DNA of 64,000 nucleotides. It comes from Anaerocolumna jejuensis DSM 15929 (GTDB taxonomy: Bacteria; Bacillota; Clostridia; Lachnospirales; Lachnospiraceae). Each line of letters begins with the position of its first letter. The first letter of the stretch is position 1. A model generated the notes under the pieces. The model was given only the letters and a program-made list of their open reading frames with translations, was not told the DNA's origin and ran no database searches. The position numbers and the translations under genes were made by a program. Shown here one piece after another: positions 17,707 to 25,705 of this stretch. The stretch lies in NCBI RefSeq assembly GCF_900142215.1, contig NZ_FRAC01000007.1, positions 422,412 through 486,411 on the forward strand, given 5' to 3'.

Positions 17707-18333
17707 ATGAATATATATTTAATAAGGCATGGCAGACAGAACAGCCCATTATGCAATGTGAATGTGGAGCTGGCTAAGGAGGGAAGAAGGCAGGCGGAAT
17801 TCCTTGGCAGGCGTTTGGCGAACTACCACATAGATGCCCTTTATTCCAGTAATTTAATACGGGCGGTAGAGACAGCTGAGATATTGAATAAATATATTAA
17901 CCAGCCCCACCTTATCAGGGAAGATATCAGAGAAATATCTTTCGGGCATTTAGAGGGAATGTCCAATGAAGAGATTGACAGTGAATTTGCGGCCTTTAAA
18001 AGGGAGCAGATGCTGCTGGAGGAGGATATCCCCTATCCGGGCGGAGAATGCGGCAGACAGGTATTTGAAAGAGCCATGAGGACCATAGAGGAAATCCGTA
18101 CCTCCGGTAAATCCAATATTGCTGTAGTGACCCACGGAGGTGTAATCAGAGCTCTGGTATCGGGCCTGCTGGGGCTTGATATGAGCAAAAAGCTGTTACT
18201 GGGAGCGTCCCTGGAGAATACCAGTATTACTCAGCTGGTTTATTATAATGACAGTAAACGCTTTTACCTGCAGCGTTTTAACGATTATGCACATCTGGAG
18301 TCAGAAGAGGGATTACTTCGGACCATCCTATAG
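17707..18333 (+). CDS. Histidine phosphatase family protein (RHG type)
   Basis: Phosphoglycerate-mutase-like phosphatase of 208 residues with the canonical LIRHGRQ motif at the N-terminus, the SSNLIRAVETAEI block, the acid ISFGHLEGM and the second histidine in VVTHGGVIRAL. Possible roles include cobalamin-precursor phosphatase or broad sugar-phosphatase; context does not decide. It is the second such protein within 1.2 kb, but the two are diverged and not a recent duplication. ATG preceded by TGGAGTAAATT. Confidence 0.87.
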   Translation: MNIYLIRHGRQNSPLCNVNVELAKEGRRQAEFLGRRLANYHIDALYSSNLIRAVETAEILNKYINQPHLIREDIREISFGHLEGMSNEEIDSEFAAFKREQMLLEEDIPYPGGECGRQVFERAMRTIEEIRTSGKSNIAVVTHGGVIRALVSGLLGLDMSKKLLLGASLENTSITQLVYYNDSKRFYLQRFNDYAHLESEEGLLRTIL

Positions 18334-18382
18334 CTGTAAACACATTTTCGAAAAAATATTCTGACTTTTTGAATAAAAATAC

Positions 18383-18410
18383 TTGAAATTTTGAAAAAAC
18401 ATGATACAAT
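18383..18410 (+). promoter_or_regulatory. Predicted promoter of amino-acid ABC operon
   Basis: TTGAAA at 18383-18388 and TACAAT at 18405-18410 with a 16-base spacer. It implies a 5' leader of about 195 bases before the binding-protein start. Confidence 0.6.
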
Positions 18411-18446
18411 ACTAAGCATTAATATTAGTTTTATTAAATAATTATA

Positions 18447-18542
18447 AGGTATCTTCCATTCGTCAATGAAGGCCGAATTCCCTTGTTTGACGTATTTTTT
18501 ATGGGCATGTGCCAAATGGATGGATGTACATAGAAGATGCCT
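18447..18542 (+). ncRNA. Candidate structured leader RNA before amino-acid ABC operon
   Basis: AGGTATCTTC (18447-18456) can pair with GAAGATGCCT (18533-18542, one G-U pair), closing a ~96-base domain. Inside lies a hairpin with arms CGTCAA..AAGG and CCTT..TTGACG (18461-18492) followed by TATTTTTTA, which looks like a terminator or attenuator, and a small GGCATGTGCC hairpin. It does not show the signatures I know for T-box, SAM, lysine, glycine or glutamine riboswitches. Function is inferred from architecture only. Confidence 0.4.
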
Positions 18543-18549
18543 GTCCATT

Positions 18550-18564
18550 ATTTAAGCGCTTACG
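18550..18564 (+). promoter_or_regulatory. cre-like palindrome upstream of amino-acid ABC operon
   Basis: TTTAAGCGCTTACG with a central CG matches most positions of the CcpA/LacI-family cre pattern. It lies 48 bases before the start codon, inside the transcribed leader, where binding could act as a roadblock. Confidence 0.3.
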
Positions 18565-18611
18565 AAAGAGTATTGAATAAAAGGTATTTGATATTCATGA
18601 AAGGAGTTAAT

Positions 18612-19382
18612 ATGAAAAAGATTGTGTGTTTACTACTGGCAGCTGTGACAGCTGTATCTCTGGCAGGATGCGGTAAATCCTCGGATGATAATAAGCTGAT
18701 CGTAGGTACGGAAGCAGGATTTGCACCTTATGAATACATGGAGGGTGATAAGGTAGTTGGAATCGATATGGACATTGCCCAGGCCATTGCGGATGATATG
18801 GGAAAAGAACTGGTAATTAAGAATATGGAGTTTGAAGGAGCCCTTTTGGCAGTTCAAAAGGGAAAAGTTGATTTTGTTGCAGCAGGTGTATCAATTGATG
18901 ACAAGCGTAAGAAAAAGATGGACTTTTCACATGAATATGTAAGCTCCACGGATGTTATTGTAGTGAATAAGAACACTCCCAATGTGACCAGTGCCAAAGA
19001 TTTAAATGACAAGATAGTCGGTGTACAGCAGGGAAACATTGCGGATTTTTATGTTTCAAATCCGGAGAATGTAACACCAAAGGATATCAAAAGGTACTCA
19101 AAATTTGTTCAGGCTGCGGAAGACCTTAAGAATAATAAGATTGACTGTATTGTAATGGACCAGTATCCCGCACAGGAGCTGGTGACAGCAAATGATAACC
19201 TGGCAATCATAAAAAAGAGTGACGGTACCAATGATGTGCTTTTTGAAGATAAATATGCAATAGCAGTTAAGAAGGGAAATAAAAAGCTTCTTGACGAGAT
19301 TAATAAAGTAATTGATAAACTGATTGCCGACGGTAAAATTGAGGAATTCACTGCAAACCATACAAAAACAAGCGGTCAGTAA
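18612..19382 (+). CDS. Amino-acid ABC transporter substrate-binding lipoprotein
   Basis: Solute-binding lipoprotein of 256 residues for a polar amino-acid importer. Signal peptide with lipobox SLAGC (C20). The mature part has family-3 binding protein signatures: GTEAGFAPYEYME, VGIDMDIAQAIADDMG, FVAAGVSIDDKRKKKMDFSHEY and the hinge segment VGVQQGNIAD. It captures substrate outside the membrane and delivers it to the permease encoded next. The ATG at 18612 with AAAGGAG is chosen over an upstream in-frame ATG. Substrate could be cystine, glutamine or a basic amino acid; not decidable here. Confidence 0.93.
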   Translation: MKKIVCLLLAAVTAVSLAGCGKSSDDNKLIVGTEAGFAPYEYMEGDKVVGIDMDIAQAIADDMGKELVIKNMEFEGALLAVQKGKVDFVAAGVSIDDKRKKKMDFSHEYVSSTDVIVVNKNTPNVTSAKDLNDKIVGVQQGNIADFYVSNPENVTPKDIKRYSKFVQAAEDLKNNKIDCIVMDQYPAQELVTANDNLAIIKKSDGTNDVLFEDKYAIAVKKGNKKLLDEINKVIDKLIADGKIEEFTANHTKTSGQ

Positions 19383-19417
19383 ACAACCTGATTATTATTG
19401 GTGAAATGGATAGACTT

Positions 19418-19462
19418 CATAATTAGCAGCAGCCAAGATTTGATTGTCTGCTGCTAATTATG
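19418..19462 (+). repeat. Intercistronic hairpin between binding protein and permease
   Basis: A 15-base perfect stem, CATAATTAGCAGCAG at 19418-19432 and its complement at 19448-19462, with a 15-base loop. It lies 35 bases after the binding-protein stop and just before the permease ribosome site. Such stems commonly stabilise the upstream message or limit read-through so that the binding protein is made in excess. Confidence 0.75.
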
Positions 19463-19483
19463 TGTAAAGAAGGAGAAGGAATT

Positions 19484-20197
19484 TTGAATGCAATAATTGA
19501 TTGGTTTAATCAGCTGGGCCAGAGCTACTATGATGCTTTTATAACAGAACATAGATATATGTTTTATTTGCAGGGGCTGGGGAATACTCTGCTTATATCT
19601 TTGATTGCGCTGCTGATCGGAGCGTTTCTTGGCATACTGGTCGCAGTAATTCGGTTTTCGACAGCCGGTATAAATGGGCTGAGCTGGCTGAAGTCCCTGT
19701 GTAACCTGTATGTGACGGTAATCAGAGGTACGCCGGTACTCGTGCAATTGTTAATTATCAGTAATCTGGTGTTTACCGCAAGGGATACGAATGAAATTAT
19801 CGTGGCAGGAATTTGCTTTGGTATCAATTCCGGTGCCTATGTAGCGGAAATTGTGAGAGCTGGAATTGAATCCATAGAAAAAGGCCAGTATGAAGCCGGA
19901 CGGTCTCTTGGACTTAATGGAAACCAGACCATGTTCACTATTATTATGCCCCAGGCAATCAAGAATATATTACCGGCCCTTGGCAATGAATTCATCGTGT
20001 TGATTAAAGAGACCTCTGTTGCCAGCATCATAGCAGTAACAGACTTATCAAAAGCGGCCCAGTACATCGGTTCCAGGACCTATGATGTGCTGCCTCCGCT
20101 GATGATCGCTGCTGCCTGCTATCTGATTATGGTATTAGGCTTTACAAAGCTCTTGCATTTTATTGAAAGGAGGATGGCTCAAGGTGATAGAAACTAA
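19484..20197 (+). CDS. Amino-acid ABC transporter permease (HisM family)
   Basis: Inner-membrane permease of 237 residues with about five spans and the EAA-loop typical of polar amino-acid permeases (GISSIEKGQYEAGRSLG-like segment ESIEKGQYEAGRSLGL, then IIMPQAIKNILPALGNEFI). I choose the TTG start at 19484 (MNAIIDWFNQ) because AAGGAGAAGG lies just upstream; an ATG at 19460 would place that site inside the gene. Overlaps the ATPase gene by 14 bases. Confidence 0.92.
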   Translation: MNAIIDWFNQLGQSYYDAFITEHRYMFYLQGLGNTLLISLIALLIGAFLGILVAVIRFSTAGINGLSWLKSLCNLYVTVIRGTPVLVQLLIISNLVFTARDTNEIIVAGICFGINSGAYVAEIVRAGIESIEKGQYEAGRSLGLNGNQTMFTIIMPQAIKNILPALGNEFIVLIKETSVASIIAVTDLSKAAQYIGSRTYDVLPPLMIAAACYLIMVLGFTKLLHFIERRMAQGDRN

Positions 20198-20906
20198 AAA
20201 CCTGAAAAAGCAATTCGGCTCCCACGTAGTGCTAAATAATATCACGGAAACCATAGAAAAAGGCGAAAAAGTCGTTGTTATCGGTCCCTCCGGCTCCGGT
20301 AAATCCACCTTTTTACGCTGCCTTAACCTCCTTGAGGTACCCGATGGCGGAGAAATCTGGTTTGAAGGAAAGAATATTTTAGACCCTAAGAATGATATTA
20401 ATCTGTTAAGAAGAAAGATGGGAATGGTATTCCAGCAGTTTAACCTGTTTCCACATAAGACAGTGAAGGAAAATATTACTCTTGCTCCTGTTAAGCTTGG
20501 AGTTATGAACAAGGAAGAAGCGGAAGCAAAAGCAATGGAACTTCTGAAACGCGTCGGACTTCCGGAAAAAGCAGACAGCTATCCCAAGCAGCTCTCCGGC
20601 GGCCAGAAGCAGAGAATTGCCATTGCCCGCGCCCTGGCAATGAGTCCGGATGTGATGCTCTTTGATGAGCCTACCTCAGCCCTTGACCCGGAAATGGTGG
20701 GGGAAGTATTGGAGCTTATGAAGGAACTGGCAGATGACGGAATGACTATGGTAGTGGTAACGCATGAAATGGGCTTTGCAAGAGAGGTTGGAACGAGAGT
20801 CCTGTTTATGGACCAGGGAATGATAAAAGAGCAGAATAAACCACAGGAATTCTTTGGAAATCCCATGAATACAAGGCTGAAGGATTTCTTATCAAAAGTG
20901 CTGTAA
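20184..20906 (+). CDS. Amino-acid ABC transporter ATP-binding protein (GlnQ type)
   Basis: ATPase of 240 residues driving the importer. Walker A GPSGSGKST, Q-loop MVFQQFNLFPH, signature LSGGQKQRIAIARAL, Walker B VMLFDEPTSALD and the H-loop VVVTHEMGFA are all intact. The start is the GTG at 20184 (MIETKNLKKQFG), preceded by AAAGGAGG; a TTG at 20163 would be too far into the permease gene. Completes the three-gene binding protein-permease-ATPase operon. Confidence 0.95.
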   Translation: MIETKNLKKQFGSHVVLNNITETIEKGEKVVVIGPSGSGKSTFLRCLNLLEVPDGGEIWFEGKNILDPKNDINLLRRKMGMVFQQFNLFPHKTVKENITLAPVKLGVMNKEEAEAKAMELLKRVGLPEKADSYPKQLSGGQKQRIAIARALAMSPDVMLFDEPTSALDPEMVGEVLELMKELADDGMTMVVVTHEMGFAREVGTRVLFMDQGMIKEQNKPQEFFGNPMNTRLKDFLSKVL

Positions 20907-20972
20907 GAAGTGCTTTGTAAAAATAGTTTCATAGCAGTTTCTCCTAAATGATAAAAAAGGTCATTAAAAGTA

Positions 20973-21001
20973 TTGACAAGTCACTGTGTATTCTTTAGTA
21001 T
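20973..21001 (+). promoter_or_regulatory. Predicted SigA promoter of pflB
   Basis: TTGACA at 20973-20978 and TAGTAT at 20996-21001 with a 17-base spacer, leaving an ~80-base AT-rich leader. I found no clear Rex-type operator. Confidence 0.65.
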
Positions 21002-21088
21002 TCTCTATATATTGATGTATTAATTCATAATTCTTTGATTAACTACTAGATATATAAAGCTATTGAAACGATAGTCAGGAGGAATTTC

Positions 21089-23314
21089 ATGAGAGAAGAA
21101 TGGAATGGTTTTGCAACCGGAAGCTGGACAACAGATATTAATGTCAGAAGCTTCATTCAACATAATTATACACCCTATGAAGGGGACGGCTCCTTTTTGC
21201 TGGGACCTACGGAAAAGACCAAAAAGCTTTGGGATAAGGTCCTGGAGCTGATGAAAGTAGAAACAGAGAAGGGAATTGTGGATGCCGAAACAACGAAGCC
21301 TTCTACAATTACTGCTTTCAGCGCAGGATACCTGGATAAGGACAATGAGATTATTGTCGGCTTTCAGACAGATAAGCCTTTAAAGAGAGGCATTATGCCA
21401 AACGGCGGAATCCGTGTGGTAAAAAATGCCTTGGAATCCTATGGCTACAAGCTGGATGAGCGGACAGAAGAGGTGTACACCCATCTCAGAAAGACTCATA
21501 ACGATGGTGTCTTTGCCGCCTATACCGATTCCATGAGAAAGGCAAGGCATACCGGTATTATCACAGGCCTTCCCGATGCTTATGGTAGAGGACGTATTAT
21601 CGGAGATTACAGAAGAGTGGCACTTTACGGAGTGGATGCCCTGATTCAGGAGAAGATGGACCAGAAAAAGCTGCTGGAGCGTAATACTCTGGAATCACCG
21701 GAAATCCTTTTAAGAGAAGAAATTTCAGAGCAGATTAATTCCTTGAAGGAATTAAAGGCAATGGCTTCCAATTATGGCTGTGATATCAGTAATCCTGCCA
21801 GGAATTCTCTGGAAGCAACCCAGTGGACCTATTTTGGATACCTTGGTGCGATTAAGGAACAGGACGGAGCAGCCATGAGTATCGGAAGGGTCAGTACTTT
21901 CCTGGATATTTATTACGAAAGAGATTTAAAGAACGGCGTATTAACAGAAGAGGATGTACAGGAAATCGTAGACCAGTTTGTTATGAAGCTGCGTATGGTA
22001 CGTTTCTTACGTACCCCATCCTATAATGATTTATTTTCCGGTGACCCCACATGGGTAACGGAAGCTATCGGAGGAATGGGACTTGACGGACGTACGCTGG
22101 TTACGAAGAGCAGCTTCCGTATTCTTCATACCCTTTACAATTTAGGACCCGCTCCTGAGCCCAATCTTACGGTGCTATGGTCAACCTTCCTGCCTCAGGC
22201 CTTTAAGGACTTCTGTGCGAAGGTATCCATTGATACCAGCTCCATCCAATATGAGAGCGATGATATCATGAGAGATGTATGGGGCGATGATTATGCAATT
22301 GCCTGCTGTGTATCTGCCATGAGAGTCGGCAAGCAGATGCAGTTCTTCGGGGCACGTGCCAATCTTGCAAAGGCTCTTCTTTATGCAATCAACGGCGGTA
22401 AGGATGAAAAGACCGGCGAACAGGTCGGACCTATGTTTGAACCTGTTAGGGGAGAGTACCTGGATTATGATGAGTTAATGATCAAATTCGACCAGACCCT
22501 GGAATGGCTGGCGGAGTTATATATCAACACTCTTAATGTCATCCACTATATGCATGATAAATATAACTATGAGAGGCTTCAGATGGCTCTTCACGATATT
22601 TCCATCCTTCGTACGGAAGCCTGCGGTATTGCCGGACTTTCCGTAGTAGCAGACTCCCTGTCCGCTGCCAAGTACGCAAAGGTTAAGATAATCCGTGACG
22701 AGAAGGGCCTTGCGGTGGACTATGAAATTGAAGGAGAATATCCTGCTTTCGGAAACAACGATGACCGTGTAGACCAGATTGCCGTAGAATTAGTAGAAAG
22801 ATTCATGAATAAGCTGCGCAAGTTTAAGACTTACCGTAATGCAAAGCAGACCCTCTCCATCCTTACCATTACTTCCAATGTTGTTTATGGTAAGAAGACA
22901 GGCAACACCCCCGATGGAAGAAAAGCTGGCGAGCCCTTCGCACCGGGAGCCAACCCCATGCATGGCAGGGATAAGAAAGGTGCTGTTGCCTCCATGGCAT
23001 CTGTTGCCAAACTTCCCTACAGACATGCGGAAGACGGTATTTCCTATACATTCTCCATTGTACCAAGGGCTTTAGGCAAGACAGGAGAAGAACGTGCCAC
23101 AAACCTTGTGGGACTTTTGGATGGATATTTCTTTGATAAAGGACATCATATCAATGTAAACGTATTTGACAGAGAGACCCTTATGGATGCCATGGACCAT
23201 CCGGAAAAATATCCTCAGCTGACAATCCGTGTATCAGGATATGCCGTTAACTTCGTGAAGTTGAACAGGGAGCAGCAGCTGGATGTTATTAACCGTACTT
23301 TCCATGAGAGGTAA
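21089..23314 (+). CDS. pflB: Formate C-acetyltransferase (pyruvate formate-lyase)
   Basis: Glycyl-radical enzyme converting pyruvate and CoA to acetyl-CoA and formate, central to mixed-acid fermentation in anaerobes. Length of 741 residues is normal. The active-site cysteine pair is C406-C407 in IACCVSAMRVGKQ, and the radical glycine is G717 in RVSGYAVNF near the C-terminus. The N-terminal region (WNGFATGSWTTDINVRSF) is typical of true PflB rather than glycerol/diol dehydratase relatives. ATG preceded by CAGGAGGAA. Followed by its activase, so post-translational activation is encoded next door; the enzyme is oxygen-sensitive, consistent with a strict anaerobe. Confidence 0.98.
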   Translation: MREEWNGFATGSWTTDINVRSFIQHNYTPYEGDGSFLLGPTEKTKKLWDKVLELMKVETEKGIVDAETTKPSTITAFSAGYLDKDNEIIVGFQTDKPLKRGIMPNGGIRVVKNALESYGYKLDERTEEVYTHLRKTHNDGVFAAYTDSMRKARHTGIITGLPDAYGRGRIIGDYRRVALYGVDALIQEKMDQKKLLERNTLESPEILLREEISEQINSLKELKAMASNYGCDISNPARNSLEATQWTYFGYLGAIKEQDGAAMSIGRVSTFLDIYYERDLKNGVLTEEDVQEIVDQFVMKLRMVRFLRTPSYNDLFSGDPTWVTEAIGGMGLDGRTLVTKSSFRILHTLYNLGPAPEPNLTVLWSTFLPQAFKDFCAKVSIDTSSIQYESDDIMRDVWGDDYAIACCVSAMRVGKQMQFFGARANLAKALLYAINGGKDEKTGEQVGPMFEPVRGEYLDYDELMIKFDQTLEWLAELYINTLNVIHYMHDKYNYERLQMALHDISILRTEACGIAGLSVVADSLSAAKYAKVKIIRDEKGLAVDYEIEGEYPAFGNNDDRVDQIAVELVERFMNKLRKFKTYRNAKQTLSILTITSNVVYGKKTGNTPDGRKAGEPFAPGANPMHGRDKKGAVASMASVAKLPYRHAEDGISYTFSIVPRALGKTGEERATNLVGLLDGYFFDKGHHINVNVFDRETLMDAMDHPEKYPQLTIRVSGYAVNFVKLNREQQLDVINRTFHER

Positions 23315-23496
23315 TCAGATACAGTAAAGCACTAACAATAAATATAAGGTAAATGAGGGGCTTGCTATCTTTATAGGATTGGCTGGTATTTTGTCCTTGG
23401 GACGGAATTCAACCGGTTTTATAATGGTTTCAGGCCCTGCATGTTTATCAGGAAGGAACCAGTACCTTGAAGCAAAGCGAAAGGGGTGGACTTACT

Positions 23497-24231
23497 ATGA
23501 ATATAACAGGAAGAATACATTCAGTAGAAAGCTGCGGTACGGTGGACGGACCTGGCGTAAGATTTGTGGTGTTTATGCAGGGATGTCCCTTAAGATGCCA
23601 GTTCTGCCATAATCCCGACACCTGGGATACCAATAAAGGCACCATTTATACGGCAGACCAGCTTATGAGTGAAATTATAAAATATAAATCCTACATGCTT
23701 TTTTCGGGAGGAGGAGTAACCTTTACAGGAGGAGAACCCCTCCTGCAGGCTGATTTCATACTGGAAATGAGCAGAAGATGCAAGGAAGAAGGCATATCCG
23801 TGGCAGTGGATACCTCAGGCTATGTATTTTCCGATACGGTTGAGAAGGTTCTTGAAAGTACGGACTTGGTACTTTTGGATATTAAAAATTACGATCCGGA
23901 GGTATATAGCAAAGTAACGGGAGTTGAACTGGCACCCACACTTAAATTCCTGGACCATACCAGAGACAAGGAAACAGCCGTCTGGCTCCGTTATGTCCTG
24001 GTTCCGGGGCTTACGGATAATATAGAAAGTATCAGAGGGCTGGCGGAGCACCTGAAGGCTTACCCGAATATCTCCCGAATAGACATTCTTCCCTTCCATA
24101 AGATGGGAGAATACAAGTGGAAGGCCCTGGGGTATGAATATAAGCTCTATGATACAAAGGAGCCGGATAAGAAGCTGGTGGAAGAGGTAAAAGGAATCTT
24201 TCGTATTTCCGGAATACCTGTTGCAAATTAG
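23497..24231 (+). CDS. pflA: Pyruvate formate-lyase activating enzyme
   Basis: Radical-SAM enzyme of 244 residues that abstracts a hydrogen from G717 of PflB. The cluster motif is C30-x3-C34-x2-C37 (GCPLRCQFCHNPDTW), with the GGE SAM-contact motif in VTFTGGEPLLQ. The start is set at MNITGRIHS with GGGGTGG upstream; an in-frame ATG at 23467 gives ten atypical residues. It follows pflB after 182 bases, in which I see no gene or clear terminator. Confidence 0.97.
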   Translation: MNITGRIHSVESCGTVDGPGVRFVVFMQGCPLRCQFCHNPDTWDTNKGTIYTADQLMSEIIKYKSYMLFSGGGVTFTGGEPLLQADFILEMSRRCKEEGISVAVDTSGYVFSDTVEKVLESTDLVLLDIKNYDPEVYSKVTGVELAPTLKFLDHTRDKETAVWLRYVLVPGLTDNIESIRGLAEHLKAYPNISRIDILPFHKMGEYKWKALGYEYKLYDTKEPDKKLVEEVKGIFRISGIPVAN

Positions 24232-24347
24232 AAGAAATCAAAATATACTAAAGTTAGAACTTTTTTGACAGGCTGAAAAAATGCTACGGGGGAGTGCCTT
24301 TTGGGGTTATGCAATTCTTTAAATTCAAGCAAAGTGGGGTTTGCATT

Positions 24348-25370
24348 GTGATTACGATTAAAGAAATAGCTGATATGCTGGGAATCAGTACTACCACGGT
24401 CAATAATGTGATACATGGAAAGACCAATCAGGTATCACAAAAGACCATAGAGAAGGTACAGAAGGTTATTGAAGAATACGAATATGTTCCCAATATGAAT
24501 GCAAGAAATCTTGCACAGAATAAATCTAAAATCATTGGATTTGCCATGAAGGCAAAAAGTGAAAAATATGAAAAAAATGCCTTAAAGGATACCTTCATCA
24601 GTGAGCTGGTAGGAGCCGTTGAAAAAAGCCTGCGTATCAGCGGATATTTTCTGATGATTTATATTTCCGAGGATTTGAAACAGATTATCAATTATGTATC
24701 CACCTGGAATGTGGACGGTCTGATCTTGTTTGGTATGATAGGCGATGATTGCATCCTGCTTAAAAGTAAGGTCAGCAAGCCCATGGTCTTTATTGACAGT
24801 TACTTCAGTGAAGAGGTAATGGAATATATAAATGTAGGCTTGAAGGATTTACAGGGAGGCTATGATATTACCAGGTACCTGCTGGATTGCGGACACAGAA
24901 GAATTGGCTTTGTTGCGGATAACTGCCTGGGAGCGGATAAAGAGAGGTTTCTTGGATATAAGCAGGCATTAAGAGAACAGGAGATAGCCTACAGAGATAA
25001 GGATTTCTTTTTAATAACTCCGGGTGAAAAGGAACTGGAGAAGTGTCTTAAGGATCTGCTGGAGTATACAAAGGGCTATACAGCACTTTTTTGTGTTTCC
25101 GACTACTATGCCGTGATAATCATGAATTATTTAAGGGATCATGGAAAGAGGATACCCGAGGATATTTCTATCGCAGGCTTTGATGATAATGCATATGCAC
25201 GGATAGTGCGGCCCTCCTTAACTACCATTCACCAGGATGTATCCCAAAAAGGAGAAATAGCGGTGGAGAAAATCTTGAAGCTTGTCAACGGCGAAGACAT
25301 AGAGGAGAGGATAATCATTCTTCCCACTGAGTTAATTGTCCGCCAAAGCGTCAAAATGCTAAAGAAATAA
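24348..25370 (+). CDS. LacI-family transcriptional regulator
   Basis: Repressor of 340 residues: N-terminal helix-turn-helix (ITIKEIADMLGISTTTVNNVIHGK) and hinge (YVPNMNARNLAQNKSKIIGFA), then a periplasmic-binding-protein-like effector domain ending DNAYARIVRPSLTTIHQDVSQKGEIAVEKIL. The GTG at 24348 is preferred because LacI proteins start just before the xTIKEIA motif; a GTG at 24294 would add 18 untypical residues. Effector is probably a sugar. Targets unknown; the convergent GH43 gene and the sugar operons in this window are candidates. Confidence 0.9.
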   Translation: MITIKEIADMLGISTTTVNNVIHGKTNQVSQKTIEKVQKVIEEYEYVPNMNARNLAQNKSKIIGFAMKAKSEKYEKNALKDTFISELVGAVEKSLRISGYFLMIYISEDLKQIINYVSTWNVDGLILFGMIGDDCILLKSKVSKPMVFIDSYFSEEVMEYINVGLKDLQGGYDITRYLLDCGHRRIGFVADNCLGADKERFLGYKQALREQEIAYRDKDFFLITPGEKELEKCLKDLLEYTKGYTALFCVSDYYAVIIMNYLRDHGKRIPEDISIAGFDDNAYARIVRPSLTTIHQDVSQKGEIAVEKILKLVNGEDIEERIIILPTELIVRQSVKMLKK

Positions 25371-25467
25371 AGCGGGGTTGGAAAGTTAAATTACTCCTCC
25401 TGAAAAAAATAAATAAGAGGTTGTAATTTAGTTTGTATTTTTAATTTTCATAGTTTGGAATTTTACA

Positions 25468-25525
25468 AAATCCCAGAAATACCGTAAAGTAAGGAATCCT
25501 TGCATTAACTGTATTTCTGGGATTT
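25468..25525 (+). terminator. Hairpin after LacI gene
   Basis: A 15-base perfect stem, AAATCCCAGAAATAC at 25468-25482 and its complement at 25511-25525, in the 335-base gap between the convergent LacI and GH43 genes. The rest of this gap (25526-25705) shows nothing I can name. Confidence 0.6.
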
Positions 25526-25705
25526 ATATTGTAATTAAGCTTAAAATCATGGCTTGCGAAATCGGAATTTACACATAATAAATTACCGGGCCTCTGTAAC
25601 ACTTGTGGTTTTAATTTTTGCCCAATCTCAGAAGTTTTAGCTTACGCTATTATCCGTTACTGTTTCAGCTATAATCTCCGATACCAGTATAAATTCTTCG
25701 CTCAC

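Noticed and set aside
18447..18542. Assignment of the leader to T-box, SAM, lysine, glycine or glutamine riboswitch
   Set aside because: None of the conserved sequence blocks of those classes can be found in it.
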